The translations under genes and the position numbers were made by a program. Source: Streptomyces hoynatensis (GTDB lineage Bacteria; Actinomycetota; Actinomycetes; Streptomycetales; Streptomycetaceae). From it: a stretch of DNA of 64,000 bases. The notes beneath the pieces were generated by a model. It saw nothing but the letters and a program-made list of their open reading frames with translations. It was not told the DNA's origin and searched no databases. This document shows positions 7,980 through 16,650 of the stretch, one piece after another (positions within the stretch are counted from its first letter, which is position 1; each line of letters begins with the position of its first letter). Location: NCBI RefSeq assembly GCF_003626535.1, contig NZ_RBAL01000015.1, forward strand, positions 93,016 through 157,015, read 5' to 3'.

Positions 7980-9704
7980 TCAGCGGCCGCGCCCGCGCAG
8001 CAGCCAGCGCACCGCGTGCCACACCTGCCGGCCCGGGCTGCGCGGGGGCAGCACGCGCGCCCGCGGCGGCGCCGGGTGGGTGGGCGGGGCCAGGATCTCC
8101 TCGATGCGGCGCCGCCGCTCCTCGTCGGCCGGCAGGTCGACCCGCTGCCCGAAGTACCAGGCGCTGAGCGCGTCCCGCACCCTCAGCCGCAGCGGGCGGC
8201 GCCGCAGCAGCCCCCGGCGGTGGTGCCCGGCCGCCGCCGGGGTGCGACCGGTGGGCACCGGCACGTCGCGCACGAGCAGCGCGTACGCCGCCTCGGCGGG
8301 CAGCGGCAGTCGCTCCTCGGCGTAGCCGCCCGCCGCGGTCCGCACGGCCTCCCCGCTCCCCTCCCCCTCGGCCAGCCGCCTGCGGTCGGTGGCCTGCAGG
8401 CCGAGGCACAGGCGCTTGGTTGCCAGGTAGGCCAGCACGGGCACCACGAAGAAGGCCACCCGGAACACCCAGACGAGGCCCTCCAGGGAGGTGTGGAAGA
8501 CGTGGGCGAGCACGTCCTGCCCGCCCGCGAGGAGCAGCACGGCGTAGCCGGCGACGCCGCCGGCGCCGAGCGCGGTGCGGGTGGGGTGGTTCCGCGGCCG
8601 CTCGCACAGGTGACGTTCCTGCGAGTCCCCGGTGAGCCGGCGTTCGAAGAACGGATAGGCGTACAGCACCGCGAACAGGGCCACCGGCAGGACCACGCCG
8701 GTCAGGAAGGTGGTCCAGGCGAGGGTGTGCCCGGCGAGGTCGGTCTCGAAGCCGGGCATCAGCCGCAGCGCGCCCTCCAGGAAGCCGACGTACCAGTCGG
8801 GCTGGGCGTCGAGGGAGGCCAGGTCCGGCCGGTAGGGGCCGTACTCCCAGACCGGGTTGATCTGCACGGTCGCGGCCAGCACGGCGAGCACGCCGAAGAC
8901 GGCGAAGAACAGGCCGAGGGACTTGGCGGCGTAGGCCGGCCACAGCGGCTTGCCGACGACGTTCCGGTTGGTCCTGCCGGGCCCGGGCCACTGGGTGTGC
9001 TTCAGGTAGACGACAAGCAGCAGGTGGGCGGTGATCAGCGCCACCAGCAGCCCGGGCAGCAGCAGCACGTGCGCGAGGTAGAACCTGGAGACGATCTCCT
9101 CCCCGGGGAACTCGCCGCCGAAGACGAGGAACGCCAGGTAGGAGCCGACGACCGGGAGGGACAGCATGATGCCCTCGGCGATGCGCACGCCCATGCCGGA
9201 CAGCAGGTCGTCGGGCAGCGAGTAGCCGCAGTAGCCCTCCAGGAGCGCGAGCCCGAACATGGTGACGCCGATGACCCAGTTGACCTCGCGCGGCCTGCGG
9301 AAGGCCCCGGTGAGGAACACCCGCAGCAGGTGGCAGCCGAGGGAGGCGACGAAGATCAGCGCCCCCCAGTGGTGGATCTGACGGATCAGCAGGCCGCCGC
9401 GCACCTCGAAGCTGATCCGCATCGTGGAGGCGTACGCCTCGGAGACGAGGGTGCCGCGCAGCGGCGCGTAGGGCCCCGCGTAGGGGCGGTGGGCCATGTC
9501 GGGGTGGAAGAAGAAGGCGAGGAAGGTGCCGGTGAGGAGCAGCACCACGAAGCTGTAGAGCGCGATCTCACCCAGCAGGAAGGACCAGTGGTCGGGGAAC
9601 GCCTTCCGCAGCAGTTCCCTGCCCGAGTCCAGCGCGGGCAGCCTGGCGTCGGCGGCGGAGACGGCGCGCTCCGCTCTGGCCCGGCTCTTCGGGGATGAGG
9701 TCAC
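7980..9704 (-). CDS. Cytochrome b subunit, QcrB-like, without Rieske or cytochrome c partners
   Basis: This 574-residue membrane protein belongs to the cytochrome bc family, which oxidises menaquinol. The four axial heme histidines are visible in two helices: IHHW...LGCH (13 residues between) and AHVLLLP...TAHLLLV (14 between, as in actinobacteria). The quinol-oxidation motif is PDWY in DAQPDWYVG, the actinobacterial variant of PEWY. Eight or nine hydrophobic helices are followed by a long basic cytosolic tail of about 130 residues. The GTG at 9704 is preceded by GAAGGGAAG. It is convergent with the oxidase genes. The usual qcrC, qcrA and ctaE neighbours are absent, so this is a second, orphan copy, perhaps the quinol module for the neighbouring oxidase. 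Confidence 0.93.
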   Translation of the reverse strand: MTSSPKSRARAERAVSAADARLPALDSGRELLRKAFPDHWSFLLGEIALYSFVVLLLTGTFLAFFFHPDMAHRPYAGPYAPLRGTLVSEAYASTMRISFEVRGGLLIRQIHHWGALIFVASLGCHLLRVFLTGAFRRPREVNWVIGVTMFGLALLEGYCGYSLPDDLLSGMGVRIAEGIMLSLPVVGSYLAFLVFGGEFPGEEIVSRFYLAHVLLLPGLLVALITAHLLLVVYLKHTQWPGPGRTNRNVVGKPLWPAYAAKSLGLFFAVFGVLAVLAATVQINPVWEYGPYRPDLASLDAQPDWYVGFLEGALRLMPGFETDLAGHTLAWTTFLTGVVLPVALFAVLYAYPFFERRLTGDSQERHLCERPRNHPTRTALGAGGVAGYAVLLLAGGQDVLAHVFHTSLEGLVWVFRVAFFVVPVLAYLATKRLCLGLQATDRRRLAEGEGSGEAVRTAAGGYAEERLPLPAEAAYALLVRDVPVPTGRTPAAAGHHRRGLLRRRPLRLRVRDALSAWYFGQRVDLPADEERRRRIEEILAPPTHPAPPRARVLPPRSPGRQVWHAVRWLLRGRGR

Positions 9705-10051
9705 CGCGCTTCCCTTCGACGTGGGGAGGTGCCTGTGCGGGGGACGGTGGGGGCGCCGCGGAGGCGGCGGGGCCGGCCACCCCACGGGGACGCACCTTTC
9801 CGCTCTTTCCGCGCTTTCCGGTCCTTACGGTTTTTCCAGTCTTTACGGTCTTTACGTTTTTTCTCCGACATTCACCGCGGAAGGTAGTCGAGGAGCGGGG
9901 CTGGGGAGCGGGGACAGGCCGGGTTCCTCGCATCGCGGGGCGGAAACCCGGCCTCCGGCGGCCCCGGCCGCCGCGGTGGCGCGCCGGGCGCGGCGCGGGC
10001 CGGTGACAGGATCGGGAACACGGCTCAGGGCAGGCTAAGGACAGGGAGGAC
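9705..10051. other. Divergent intergenic region with a tandem repeat
   Basis: This 347-base gap separates the cytochrome b gene (leftwards) from the GH15 gene (rightwards). It contains a tract of lower GC than its surroundings, built from seven degenerate 9-base units, and must hold both promoters. I cannot place convincing -35/-10 pairs. GGGAGG stands before the GH15 ATG and AAGGGAA before the cytochrome b GTG. Confidence 0.6.
9793..9855. repeat. Seven tandem copies of a degenerate 9-base unit
   Basis: Read on the minus strand the units are GTAAAGACC, GTAAAGACT, GGAAAAACC, GTAAGGACC, GGAAAGCGC, GGAAAGAGC and GGAAAGGTG, in exact 9-base register. The block is purine-rich on that strand and AT-rich relative to its flanks. 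It lies about 90 bases upstream of the cytochrome b start, in its probable leader or promoter. Confidence 0.85.
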
Positions 10052-11833
10052 ATGGTGGTGGAGCGAGCCGAGGGCGAGGACGGAAGCGGCACCCGCGCGC
10101 CGGGTTTCCTGCGGCCCAGGCCCTGGGTCCTGCGCGAGTACGCCGTCCTGGGCGACGGCGAACGCGGCGCCGTGGTCGGCCCCGAGGGGGAGGTGGTGTG
10201 GCTGTGCGCCCCCAGGTGGCACAGCGACCCGGTGTTCTCCTCGCTGATCGGCGGCGCGGGGGCGTACGTCCTGCGGCCGGAAAGCGACTGGAACGTGTGG
10301 GGCGGCCACTACGAGGAGGGCACCCTCGTCCACGTGGGCCGCTGGGTGACGGCCGACTCGGTCGTCGAGTGCCGCGAGGCCCTGGCCATGCCGGCCGATC
10401 CGGACCGGCTGGTGCTCCTTCGGCAGGTGCGCGCCGTGCGCGGAGCGGCGCGGCTGCGGCTGCGGCTGGACGCGCGCGCCGGGTTCGGGGCCCACGGCAT
10501 GCGCGAGACGCGCCTGGAGGAGGGGGTGTGGCGGGCCGCGAGCGGGGAGGTGCGGCTGCGCCTCGCCGGCGTGCCTGAGGCGCGGCCGGGCCCCGAGGGG
10601 GAACTGCGGGCGCTGCTGACCGTGCCGGCCGGGGAGACCCTGGAGGTGGTGCTGGAGCTCTCCCGGCGCGAGGAGGGCGGGCGGCTGTACGCGCCCGCGC
10701 TGTGGGAGGCCACCGAGCGGGAGTGGCGCCAGGCGGTGCCCGACTGCCGGGACCTGCCCGCGCCGCGCGACGCCCGGCAGGCCTACGCCGTCCTGCGCGG
10801 CCTGACCAGCGCCTCGGGCGGCATGGTCGCCGCCGCCACCACCTCGCTGCCGGAGCGCGCCAACTCCGGGCGCACCTACGACTACCGCTTCGCCTGGGTC
10901 CGCGACCAGTGCTACGCCGCGCTCGGCGTCGCGGCCCACGGGCCGCACCCGCTGTTCGCGGGCGCGGTGCGGTTCGTCGCCGAGCGGGTGCTGGCCGACG
11001 GGGACCGGCTGCGGCCGGCGTACACCGTCGCCGGCGGGCCGGTGGCCCCCGAGCGTTCCCTGCCGCTGCCCGGCTACCCGGGCGGGGCCGACCGGACCGG
11101 GAACCAGGCCGCGGACCAGTTCCAGCTCGACGCCTTCGGCGAGGTCCTCCAGCTCTTCGCCGCCGCGGCCGAACACGGCCTCCTCGACGCGGACGCGCGG
11201 CGGGCCGCCGAGGTGGCGGTGGCGGCGGTCGAGCGGCTCTGGCGGCGCCCGGACGCCGGGATCTGGGAGCTGGAGGAACGCTGGTGGACGCACTCGCGGC
11301 TGGCGGTCGTCTGCGGCCTGCGGGCCCTGGCCCGCCACGTCCCCGGGCCCGCCGCCCGCCGCTGGAAGGAGCTGGCGGCGGCCATCCTGGCCGAGACGCG
11401 GCGCCGTTGCCTGTCCACGCGTGGCTGGTGGCGCCGGGCCGAGCACGACGACGGCGCCGAGTCGGCCCTGCTGCTGCCGCTGGCCCGCGGCTGCCTCGCC
11501 CCCGGCGACCCCTCGGGCCCGCTCACCCGCGAACTCGTCACCCGCCGCCTCGCGCAGGACGGCTACCTCTACCGCTTCGAACGGCCGGGGGTGCCCCTGG
11601 GCGAGGCGGAGGGCGCCTTCCTCATGTGCGGCTTCGCGATGGCGCTCGCGGCGCGCCACGACGGGGACCGGACGACCGCCTTCCGCTGGTTCGAGCGGAC
11701 CCGGGCGGCCTGCGGCTCCCCCGGCCTGTTCACCGAGGAGTACGACGTGACGCAGCGGCAGCTGCGCGGCAACCTGCCCCAGGCGTTCGTGCACGCCCTG
11801 CTGCTGGAGTCCGCGGCGGCGCTGCGCTGCTGA
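10052..11833 (+). CDS. Glycoside hydrolase family 15 protein (glucoamylase/trehalase-like)
   Basis: This 593-residue protein has the architecture of prokaryotic GH15 enzymes, which release glucose from alpha-glucans or trehalose by inversion. The N-terminal third is a beta-sandwich-like region starting around LREYAVLGDGERGAVVGPEGEVVWLC. The (alpha/alpha)6 barrel carries the signature TYDYRFAWVRDQCY near residue 275 and the C-terminal EGAFLMCGF segment, where the catalytic base Glu of this family is found. There is no signal peptide, so it is cytosolic. The ATG at 10052 follows GACAGGGAGGAC. It stands alone, divergent from cytochrome b and convergent with an unknown gene. The substrate cannot be told from sequence. 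Confidence 0.9.
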   Translation: MVVERAEGEDGSGTRAPGFLRPRPWVLREYAVLGDGERGAVVGPEGEVVWLCAPRWHSDPVFSSLIGGAGAYVLRPESDWNVWGGHYEEGTLVHVGRWVTADSVVECREALAMPADPDRLVLLRQVRAVRGAARLRLRLDARAGFGAHGMRETRLEEGVWRAASGEVRLRLAGVPEARPGPEGELRALLTVPAGETLEVVLELSRREEGGRLYAPALWEATEREWRQAVPDCRDLPAPRDARQAYAVLRGLTSASGGMVAAATTSLPERANSGRTYDYRFAWVRDQCYAALGVAAHGPHPLFAGAVRFVAERVLADGDRLRPAYTVAGGPVAPERSLPLPGYPGGADRTGNQAADQFQLDAFGEVLQLFAAAAEHGLLDADARRAAEVAVAAVERLWRRPDAGIWELEERWWTHSRLAVVCGLRALARHVPGPAARRWKELAAAILAETRRRCLSTRGWWRRAEHDDGAESALLLPLARGCLAPGDPSGPLTRELVTRRLAQDGYLYRFERPGVPLGEAEGAFLMCGFAMALAARHDGDRTTAFRWFERTRAACGSPGLFTEEYDVTQRQLRGNLPQAFVHALLLESAAALRC

Positions 11834-11931
11834 GCGCGGCCCGCCCGGCGCCGGGCCGGAAGCGGTGCCCGTTCGGCGCGACGCGCCCGTTCGGCCCGGG
11901 CGCGGGCGGCGCGGGTCGCGGCGGCCCCGTC

Positions 11932-12510
11932 TCAGGAGCCGGGGGGCCGGCCGAACAGGGAGGTCACCACCTCCTGCGGGTCCGGCCAGGCGACCTGCCC
12001 GGTCACCGCCCGCTCGACGCGCCTGGCGTACGCGGCGCGCGCCGCCCGCAGGTGCTCCTCGTCGAGCCGGCCGAGCCGCGCGAGCGCCGTGGCCAGCCCC
12101 ACCACCCCGTCCTCCTCGGCGCGGAACCCGTGGTCGCGCAGGTACAGCAGGGCCGCGCGTTCCTCAGGGCTGTCCGCCTCGGCCGCCTCCTCGGTGAGCT
12201 GTTCCCGCTCGGCCTCCCGCAGCGCCTCCCGGGAGGGGGCCGTGCGGGAGGGCTCGCGCGCCCTGACGCACTCCAGGATCAGGTGCCGGTAGCTCGCGGC
12301 GCTGCCGACGGTGAGGTCGTGGACGTCGCGCCCACGCCGGTACCGCTCCCTGACCACGGCCACCACCGCGTCCCAGGAGATGTCGAGGACCAGGTGGGCG
12401 GGCACCCGTCCCTCGCGCGCGAGGCGCTCCGTCTCGGGGCCGATGACCTCGAAAAGCCGGTACAGCAGGGCTTCCCGCTCCCGCCGCCCGCCGCGTCGCC
12501 GAAAACGCAC
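11932..12510 (-). CDS. Unknown, mainly helical cytosolic protein
   Basis: I do not recognise this 192-residue protein. It starts at a GTG (12510) behind a strong GGAGGAGGGCGGCC site, after a very basic N-terminus (VRFRRRGGRRERE). It is predicted to be mostly helical and is rich in Arg, Glu and Ala, with no membrane segment, signal peptide or Cys pairs. Codon usage matches its neighbours. It is convergent with the GH15 gene and has no operon partner, so context gives no clue to function. Confidence 0.7.
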   Translation of the reverse strand: MRFRRRGGRREREALLYRLFEVIGPETERLAREGRVPAHLVLDISWDAVVAVVRERYRRGRDVHDLTVGSAASYRHLILECVRAREPSRTAPSREALREAEREQLTEEAAEADSPEERAALLYLRDHGFRAEEDGVVGLATALARLGRLDEEHLRAARAAYARRVERAVTGQVAWPDPQEVVTSLFGRPPGS

Positions 12511-12727
12511 GGCCGCCCTCCTCCCCGGGGAGGGCCCCCGCCCTCCCGGCGTCGGCACCGTAGCAACGCCCGGCGGGACCGGTCCCGCCCCGCGCCGCCG
12601 GGGCGCGCGGCCCGGGCCCGCGGCGGACGGCAGGTCCAACGGGCCGGTTCCGGCGCGGAGTTGACGGGCGGGTGACGAAGGGGGCGAGGCGGGGCGGGGC
12701 GCAGCCGGGCCGGGCCGGCGGCAACGG

Positions 12728-13873
12728 CTAGGCGCGCAGGGAGGCGCCGCAGGAGGACCTGACGATCAGGCGCGGCTGCACGTGCAGCCGCCGGAGCGCC
12801 GGGGGGTCCGCGGCGTCGAGGCGGTCCAGGAGCAGGCCCGCGGCCTGCTCGCCGAGCTCGTGCTTCGCCGGGGCCACCGCCGTCAGGGGAACCTCGGCGA
12901 GGGAGGCGAGCTCGTCGTCGTAGGCGATCAGCGCCAGGTCCTCCGGGGTGTGCAGGCCGCGTCCCCGCAGCCGCCGCATCATCTCGATCGCGTCGTGGTC
13001 GGAGTGCACGAGCGCGGCCCCGGTGCCGGTGGCCAGGCAGCCGTCGAGGAAGGCGTCGTAGTGTTCCGCCGCCTCGTCGGAGCCGAGCGTGGGCCGTCCG
13101 CTGTCCACGACGGGGGCCGCGGCGTCGAGCCCGAGCCGCTCGACGGCCGCCGCGTGGCCCTCGCGGACCAGTGCGGCGGTGGGGCTGCCGTTGGTGAAGA
13201 GCCCCACCCGCCCGTGCCCGAGGCCCGCGAGGTGGGCGACCGCGCCGAACGCGCCCTGCCTGTGGTCGGAGACGACGAACTCGCAGGGCTCGTACGGGTC
13301 GCGGGGCTGCCGTTCCAGCAGCACGAAGGGCAGCCGGCTCTCCCGCAGCCGGTCGAGCATCGGCGCCGACACCCAGTGCCCCTCCGCGGAGGCGACGAGC
13401 AGGCCGGAGACGCCGGCCGCGGCCAGCTCGTCGACCTGGCGCCGGTCGCTCGGGCTGGCGTAGCCGGTGAGGCCGATGACGATGCGGGCCCCGCGGCGCT
13501 CGGCCACAGCCCGGACGCCCGCGATCACCCGCGGGTAGTAGTAGGTGGCCGAGGGGACCAGCAGCCCCAGCGTGTGGGCGACCGCGGGCGTGCCGCCGGG
13601 GGCCGGCGGGGCCTCGGGCCCGGGTGCCGTCCCCTCCGCGGGCCCCTCGCCCGTGCGGGCCGCGCCCTCGGCGCGGCGCGCCGGCGTGACGGCCATCGCG
13701 CCGCCACGCAGCCTGGTCACCCGCCCGGCGAGCTCCAGGTCGGCCAGGTCGCGCCGGATCGTGGCGCCCGAGACGCCGAAGCGCGCGGCGAGTTCGGAGA
13801 TCCGCAGGACGCCGGCCGCCTCCAGCTCCCTGACCAGCAGCTCGTGCCGCTGCGCGGCGAGCAGGTCGGCCAT
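12728..13873 (-). CDS. Transcriptional regulator: DeoR-type winged helix fused to LacI-type sugar-binding domain
   Basis: This 381-residue regulator combines a DeoR-like N-terminal helix-turn-helix (about residues 5-60: RHELLVRELEA, ISELAARFGVSGATIRRDL) with a periplasmic-binding-protein-like effector domain of the LacI/GalR type (about 95-370). The latter includes TLGLLVPSATYYYPRVIAGV, LVHSDHDAIEMMRRL, LALIAYDDE and the closing P-L-T-A-V segment. A Pro/Ala/Gly-rich linker of about 30 residues joins the two. The ATG at 13873 follows CTGGAGGGGGAG. It is divergent from a sugar ABC transporter operon, so it most likely represses that operon and releases on binding a sugar or sugar derivative. 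DeoR proteins normally carry a sugar-phosphate sensor domain, so the pairing here is the less common arrangement. Confidence 0.9.
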   Translation of the reverse strand: MADLLAAQRHELLVRELEAAGVLRISELAARFGVSGATIRRDLADLELAGRVTRLRGGAMAVTPARRAEGAARTGEGPAEGTAPGPEAPPAPGGTPAVAHTLGLLVPSATYYYPRVIAGVRAVAERRGARIVIGLTGYASPSDRRQVDELAAAGVSGLLVASAEGHWVSAPMLDRLRESRLPFVLLERQPRDPYEPCEFVVSDHRQGAFGAVAHLAGLGHGRVGLFTNGSPTAALVREGHAAAVERLGLDAAAPVVDSGRPTLGSDEAAEHYDAFLDGCLATGTGAALVHSDHDAIEMMRRLRGRGLHTPEDLALIAYDDELASLAEVPLTAVAPAKHELGEQAAGLLLDRLDAADPPALRRLHVQPRLIVRSSCGASLRA

Positions 13874-14311
13874 CTCCCCCTCCAGTGAGCGATGGGGAGC
13901 ATCGTAGGCGGCGGGCACCGAGCAGGCGCAAGGCGCGGGCCCTCGCCGCGGCGGCCCCCGCCCGCTCCCCGCTCCCCGCCCACCCGTTCCCCTTCTCGCC
14001 TCGCTTCCCCCACATCTCCCCGCGCGCGGCGTCGTGTTCCATCGAATTCCGATCGAATCGCTTTCACCGCAAAGCCCTTCCGTAAGGGATCGAGGCGGTA
14101 TTGACCCATTGATCCGCCAACTTTGCCATGTTTCACGTATGGACAGGGCTCGTTGGCCGGGGATAGGTTCTGCGCCGAAGCCGACGCCGCCCTCGTTCGG
14201 TCGATGACCCGTCCCTGCGGTTCCTCTGCACCTTCCTGCGCACCGCTGCCGGTGGGGCGTTGCCCGGTCGCCGGTGGCCCGGAGCCGATCGACCGGACGA
14301 AAGACCAGTTC
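13874..14311. other. Divergent regulatory region between regulator and sugar transporter
   Basis: This 438-base gap has no convincing gene. Its left third is GC-rich. The part from about 14030 to 14145 is much lower in GC and contains the candidate operator and promoter elements listed separately. The binding-protein ATG at 14312 has only a weak ribosome site (ACGAAAG). Confidence 0.6.
14041..14106 (+). promoter_or_regulatory. Candidate operators and -35 element for the sugar ABC operon
   Basis: The segment holds three motifs. ATCGAAT is repeated at 14041-14047 and 14052-14058, 11 bases apart. GCTTT-N6-AAAGC is an inverted repeat at 14060-14075. CCCTT-N4-AAGGG is an inverted repeat at 14075-14088. 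TTGACC at 14101-14106 could be a -35 box, but no clear -10 follows. The DeoR/LacI-type regulator next door is the obvious candidate to bind here. Confidence 0.4.
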
Positions 14312-15598
14312 ATGCACGGACGAATTGCGCGGCGACTCGCCGCGATGGCGAGCGTGACGGCGCTCCTCAGCTCCTGCGGCGCGATCACCGGCGGCGACGA
14401 CGACGTCGTCACCCTGGACTTCTGGTGCTGGGGCGACGTCCAGACCGCACGCGTCGACGCGTTCAACGCCTCGCACCCCGACATCCAGGTCCGCCGCACC
14501 GACGCGGGTGGCGGCAACGACACGGCGACCAAGCTGCTCACGGCGAGCCGGGCCGGCAACGCCCCCGACGTCGCCTGCATCGAGTACCAGACGGTGCCCG
14601 CGATGGTGGTGTCGGACGTCCTTGCGGACATCGCGGACAAGACCGGGCCGCTGACCGACACGTTCACCGAGGAGACCTGGCAGCTCACCGACTTCGAGGG
14701 CCACGTCTACGGCGTGCCCGACGACATCGGCCCGATGGTGCTGCTGTACAACAAGGCGCGGTTCGACGAGCTCGGCCTCCGGGTCCCGGAGACCTGGGAG
14801 GAGTTCGCCGAGGTGGCGGCCGAGGCCAGGGCCGCCGATCCCGACACCTACATGGCGACGTTCTCGCCGACCGAGTTCGGGAACTTCGCCGGGCTCGCCC
14901 AGCAGGCCGGCGCCACCTGGTGGCAGGTCGAGGACCGGAACTGGACCGTCGGCTTCGACGACGAGTCCTCCCTGCGCGTCGCCCAGTACTGGCAGGACCT
15001 CATCGACCAGGACCTGGTGACCGCCGAGCCGCTGCTGACCCCGGAGTGGAACAACCGGGTCAACCGCGGCGAGATCCTCACCTGGCCGGCCGGCCTGTGG
15101 TCCCCCTCCGTGATCTACAGCATCGCCGAGGGCCAGGCGGGCGACTGGGCCATCGCACCCCTGCCGCACTGGGAGGGCGACTCGAACGCCGTGGCCCTGC
15201 AAGGCGGTTCCGCGCTCTGCGTGACCAGCAACTCCGATCAGGTGGACGCCGCGGTGGAGTTCCTCACCTGGATGGCGACCGCCCAGGAGTCCACGGACGC
15301 GCAGATCGCGGGCGGCCAGTACCCCGCCTCCCTCAACGGCCAGGCCGCGACGGCCGAGAGCCCACCGCCCGCGCTGACGGGCAGCCAGGAGGACTACTGG
15401 GAGGTCGCGACCGAGGCGGCGGCGAGCACCGTCCCGCACATCCAGTGGGGGCCGAACGTGACCACCGCCAACGACGCCTTCGCGGACGCCTTCTCCGCGG
15501 CGGTCCGCGACCACACCCCGCTGACCGACGCCCTCAGGAACACCCAGGAAGAGGTGGTCGAGGAGATGGAACGGGTCGGGTTCCACGTCACCGGCTGA
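14312..15598 (+). CDS. Sugar ABC transporter substrate-binding lipoprotein
   Basis: This 428-residue extracytoplasmic binding protein delivers a sugar or oligosaccharide to the two permeases downstream. The N-terminus is a lipoprotein signal with lipobox L19-S20-S21-C22, so it is anchored to the membrane by Cys22. The body has the family 1 solute-binding fold: VTLDFWCWGD, APDVACIEYQ, VYGVPDDIGPMVLLYNKARFDELG and later PAGLWSP. Trp and Tyr residues typical of sugar stacking are frequent. I chose the ATG at 14312 because it gives a clean signal peptide; upstream in-frame codons do not. It is the first gene of a three-gene operon that lacks an ATPase. In Streptomyces such importers commonly share the ATPase MsiK. 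The substrate is unknown. Confidence 0.93.
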   Translation: MHGRIARRLAAMASVTALLSSCGAITGGDDDVVTLDFWCWGDVQTARVDAFNASHPDIQVRRTDAGGGNDTATKLLTASRAGNAPDVACIEYQTVPAMVVSDVLADIADKTGPLTDTFTEETWQLTDFEGHVYGVPDDIGPMVLLYNKARFDELGLRVPETWEEFAEVAAEARAADPDTYMATFSPTEFGNFAGLAQQAGATWWQVEDRNWTVGFDDESSLRVAQYWQDLIDQDLVTAEPLLTPEWNNRVNRGEILTWPAGLWSPSVIYSIAEGQAGDWAIAPLPHWEGDSNAVALQGGSALCVTSNSDQVDAAVEFLTWMATAQESTDAQIAGGQYPASLNGQAATAESPPPALTGSQEDYWEVATEAAASTVPHIQWGPNVTTANDAFADAFSAAVRDHTPLTDALRNTQEEVVEEMERVGFHVTG

Positions 15599-15605
15599 GC
15601 CTCCC

Positions 15606-15638
15606 GGCGCCCCGGGCCGCCGCGTGGCCCCGGGCGCC
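15606..15638 (+). terminator. Intra-operon hairpin between binding protein and permease genes
   Basis: Arms GGCGCCCCGGGCC (15606-15618) and GGCCCCGGGCGCC (15626-15638) pair at 12 of 13 positions around a 7-base loop, eight bases after the stop codon. Such hairpins often cause partial termination or stabilise the upstream mRNA, keeping binding protein in excess over permeases. Confidence 0.55.
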
Positions 15639-15711
15639 CGGGCCGGCCTCGCGGGCGTGCCGCCCGTCCCCCGCCTCCCCTTTCGTCACCGCACCCGTCA
15701 GGAAAGCAGCC

Positions 15712-16650
15712 ATGTCAGGTAACTCCCCGCCACGCGTCCCCTCCTCGGGCCGCGGCATCAGCAAGTTCCTCGCGCCCTACGTGTTCCTCACCCCGGCGCT
15801 CGTCCTCTTCGCCGCCTTCCTGGCGATCCCCGTCCTGTACGCGCTCTACCTCAGCGTCCACGGGCTGCGGATCGTCGACGAGGGCGTGTTCGGCCTCCGC
15901 AAGGAGGTGTTCGTCGGGTTCGCCAACTACGCCGACCTCCTGGCCGACGGCTCCTTCTGGGCCGGGTTCGGGCGCATGGCGCTGTACGGCCTGCTCGCCG
16001 TGCCGCTCACCCTGGGCCTGGCCCTGCTGTTCGCGCTGCTGCTCGACCACGGCGGCTCGCGCGCCCGCCGCTTCTCGCGGGCCGCGCTCTTCATTCCCTA
16101 CGCCGTCCCCGGGGTCATCGCCTCCCTGCTGTGGGGCTTCATGTACCTGCCCTCGACCAGCCCCTTCAGCTACCTGACGGACAAGATGGGCCTGGGCACC
16201 ATCCCCTTCCTCGACGGCAACGGCATCTACCCCTCGCTGGCCAACATCGCCATCTGGGGCGGCACCGGCTTCAACATGATCATCATCTACACCTCGCTGC
16301 GCGGCATACCGCCCGAGCTGTACGACGCCGCCCGCATCGACGGCTGTTCCGAGTGGCGCCTGGCCTGGCGGATCAAGGTGCCGCTGGTCGCCCCCGCCCT
16401 CGTCCTGACCGGCCTGTTCTCCCTCATCGGCACGCTCCAGGTCTACGGCGAGCCCAAGATGCTCAGCCCGATGACCATCGAGATCTCCCAGACCTGGGTG
16501 CCCGTCATGCACATCTACCGCGACGGCTTCGTCCGCGACGACCTGCCCATGGCCGCGGCGGGCTCGGTGATCATCGCCGTGGGCACCCTGCTGCTCTCCG
16601 TCGGGCTGCTCAGGGTCACCCAGCGCAGGACCTTCGGAGGCTTCCAGTGA
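15712..16650 (+). CDS. Sugar ABC transporter permease, MalF type
   Basis: This is the first of two membrane subunits of the importer (312 residues). It has about six transmembrane helices, starting with FLAPYVFLTPALVLFAAFLA near residue 18. The cytoplasmic EAA loop that contacts the ATPase is YDAARIDGCSEWRLAWRIKVPL near residue 205. The ATG at 15712 follows TCAGGAAAGCAGCC. Its stop overlaps the GTG of the next permease (GTGA at 16647-16650). It should form a heterodimer with that protein. Confidence 0.95.
   Translation: MSGNSPPRVPSSGRGISKFLAPYVFLTPALVLFAAFLAIPVLYALYLSVHGLRIVDEGVFGLRKEVFVGFANYADLLADGSFWAGFGRMALYGLLAVPLTLGLALLFALLLDHGGSRARRFSRAALFIPYAVPGVIASLLWGFMYLPSTSPFSYLTDKMGLGTIPFLDGNGIYPSLANIAIWGGTGFNMIIIYTSLRGIPPELYDAARIDGCSEWRLAWRIKVPLVAPALVLTGLFSLIGTLQVYGEPKMLSPMTIEISQTWVPVMHIYRDGFVRDDLPMAAAGSVIIAVGTLLLSVGLLRVTQRRTFGGFQ

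Noticed and set aside
9568..10092. Minus-strand frame translating the 9-base repeats as Lys/Thr/Gly triplets
   Set aside because: It overlaps the starts of the cytochrome b and GH15 genes and ends in low-complexity sequence; the repeats are better read as non-coding.
11843..11856. Palindrome GCCCGGCGCCGGGC between convergent genes as a terminator
   Set aside because: It has almost no loop, so a stable hairpin of useful length is doubtful; GC-rich palindromes are common here.
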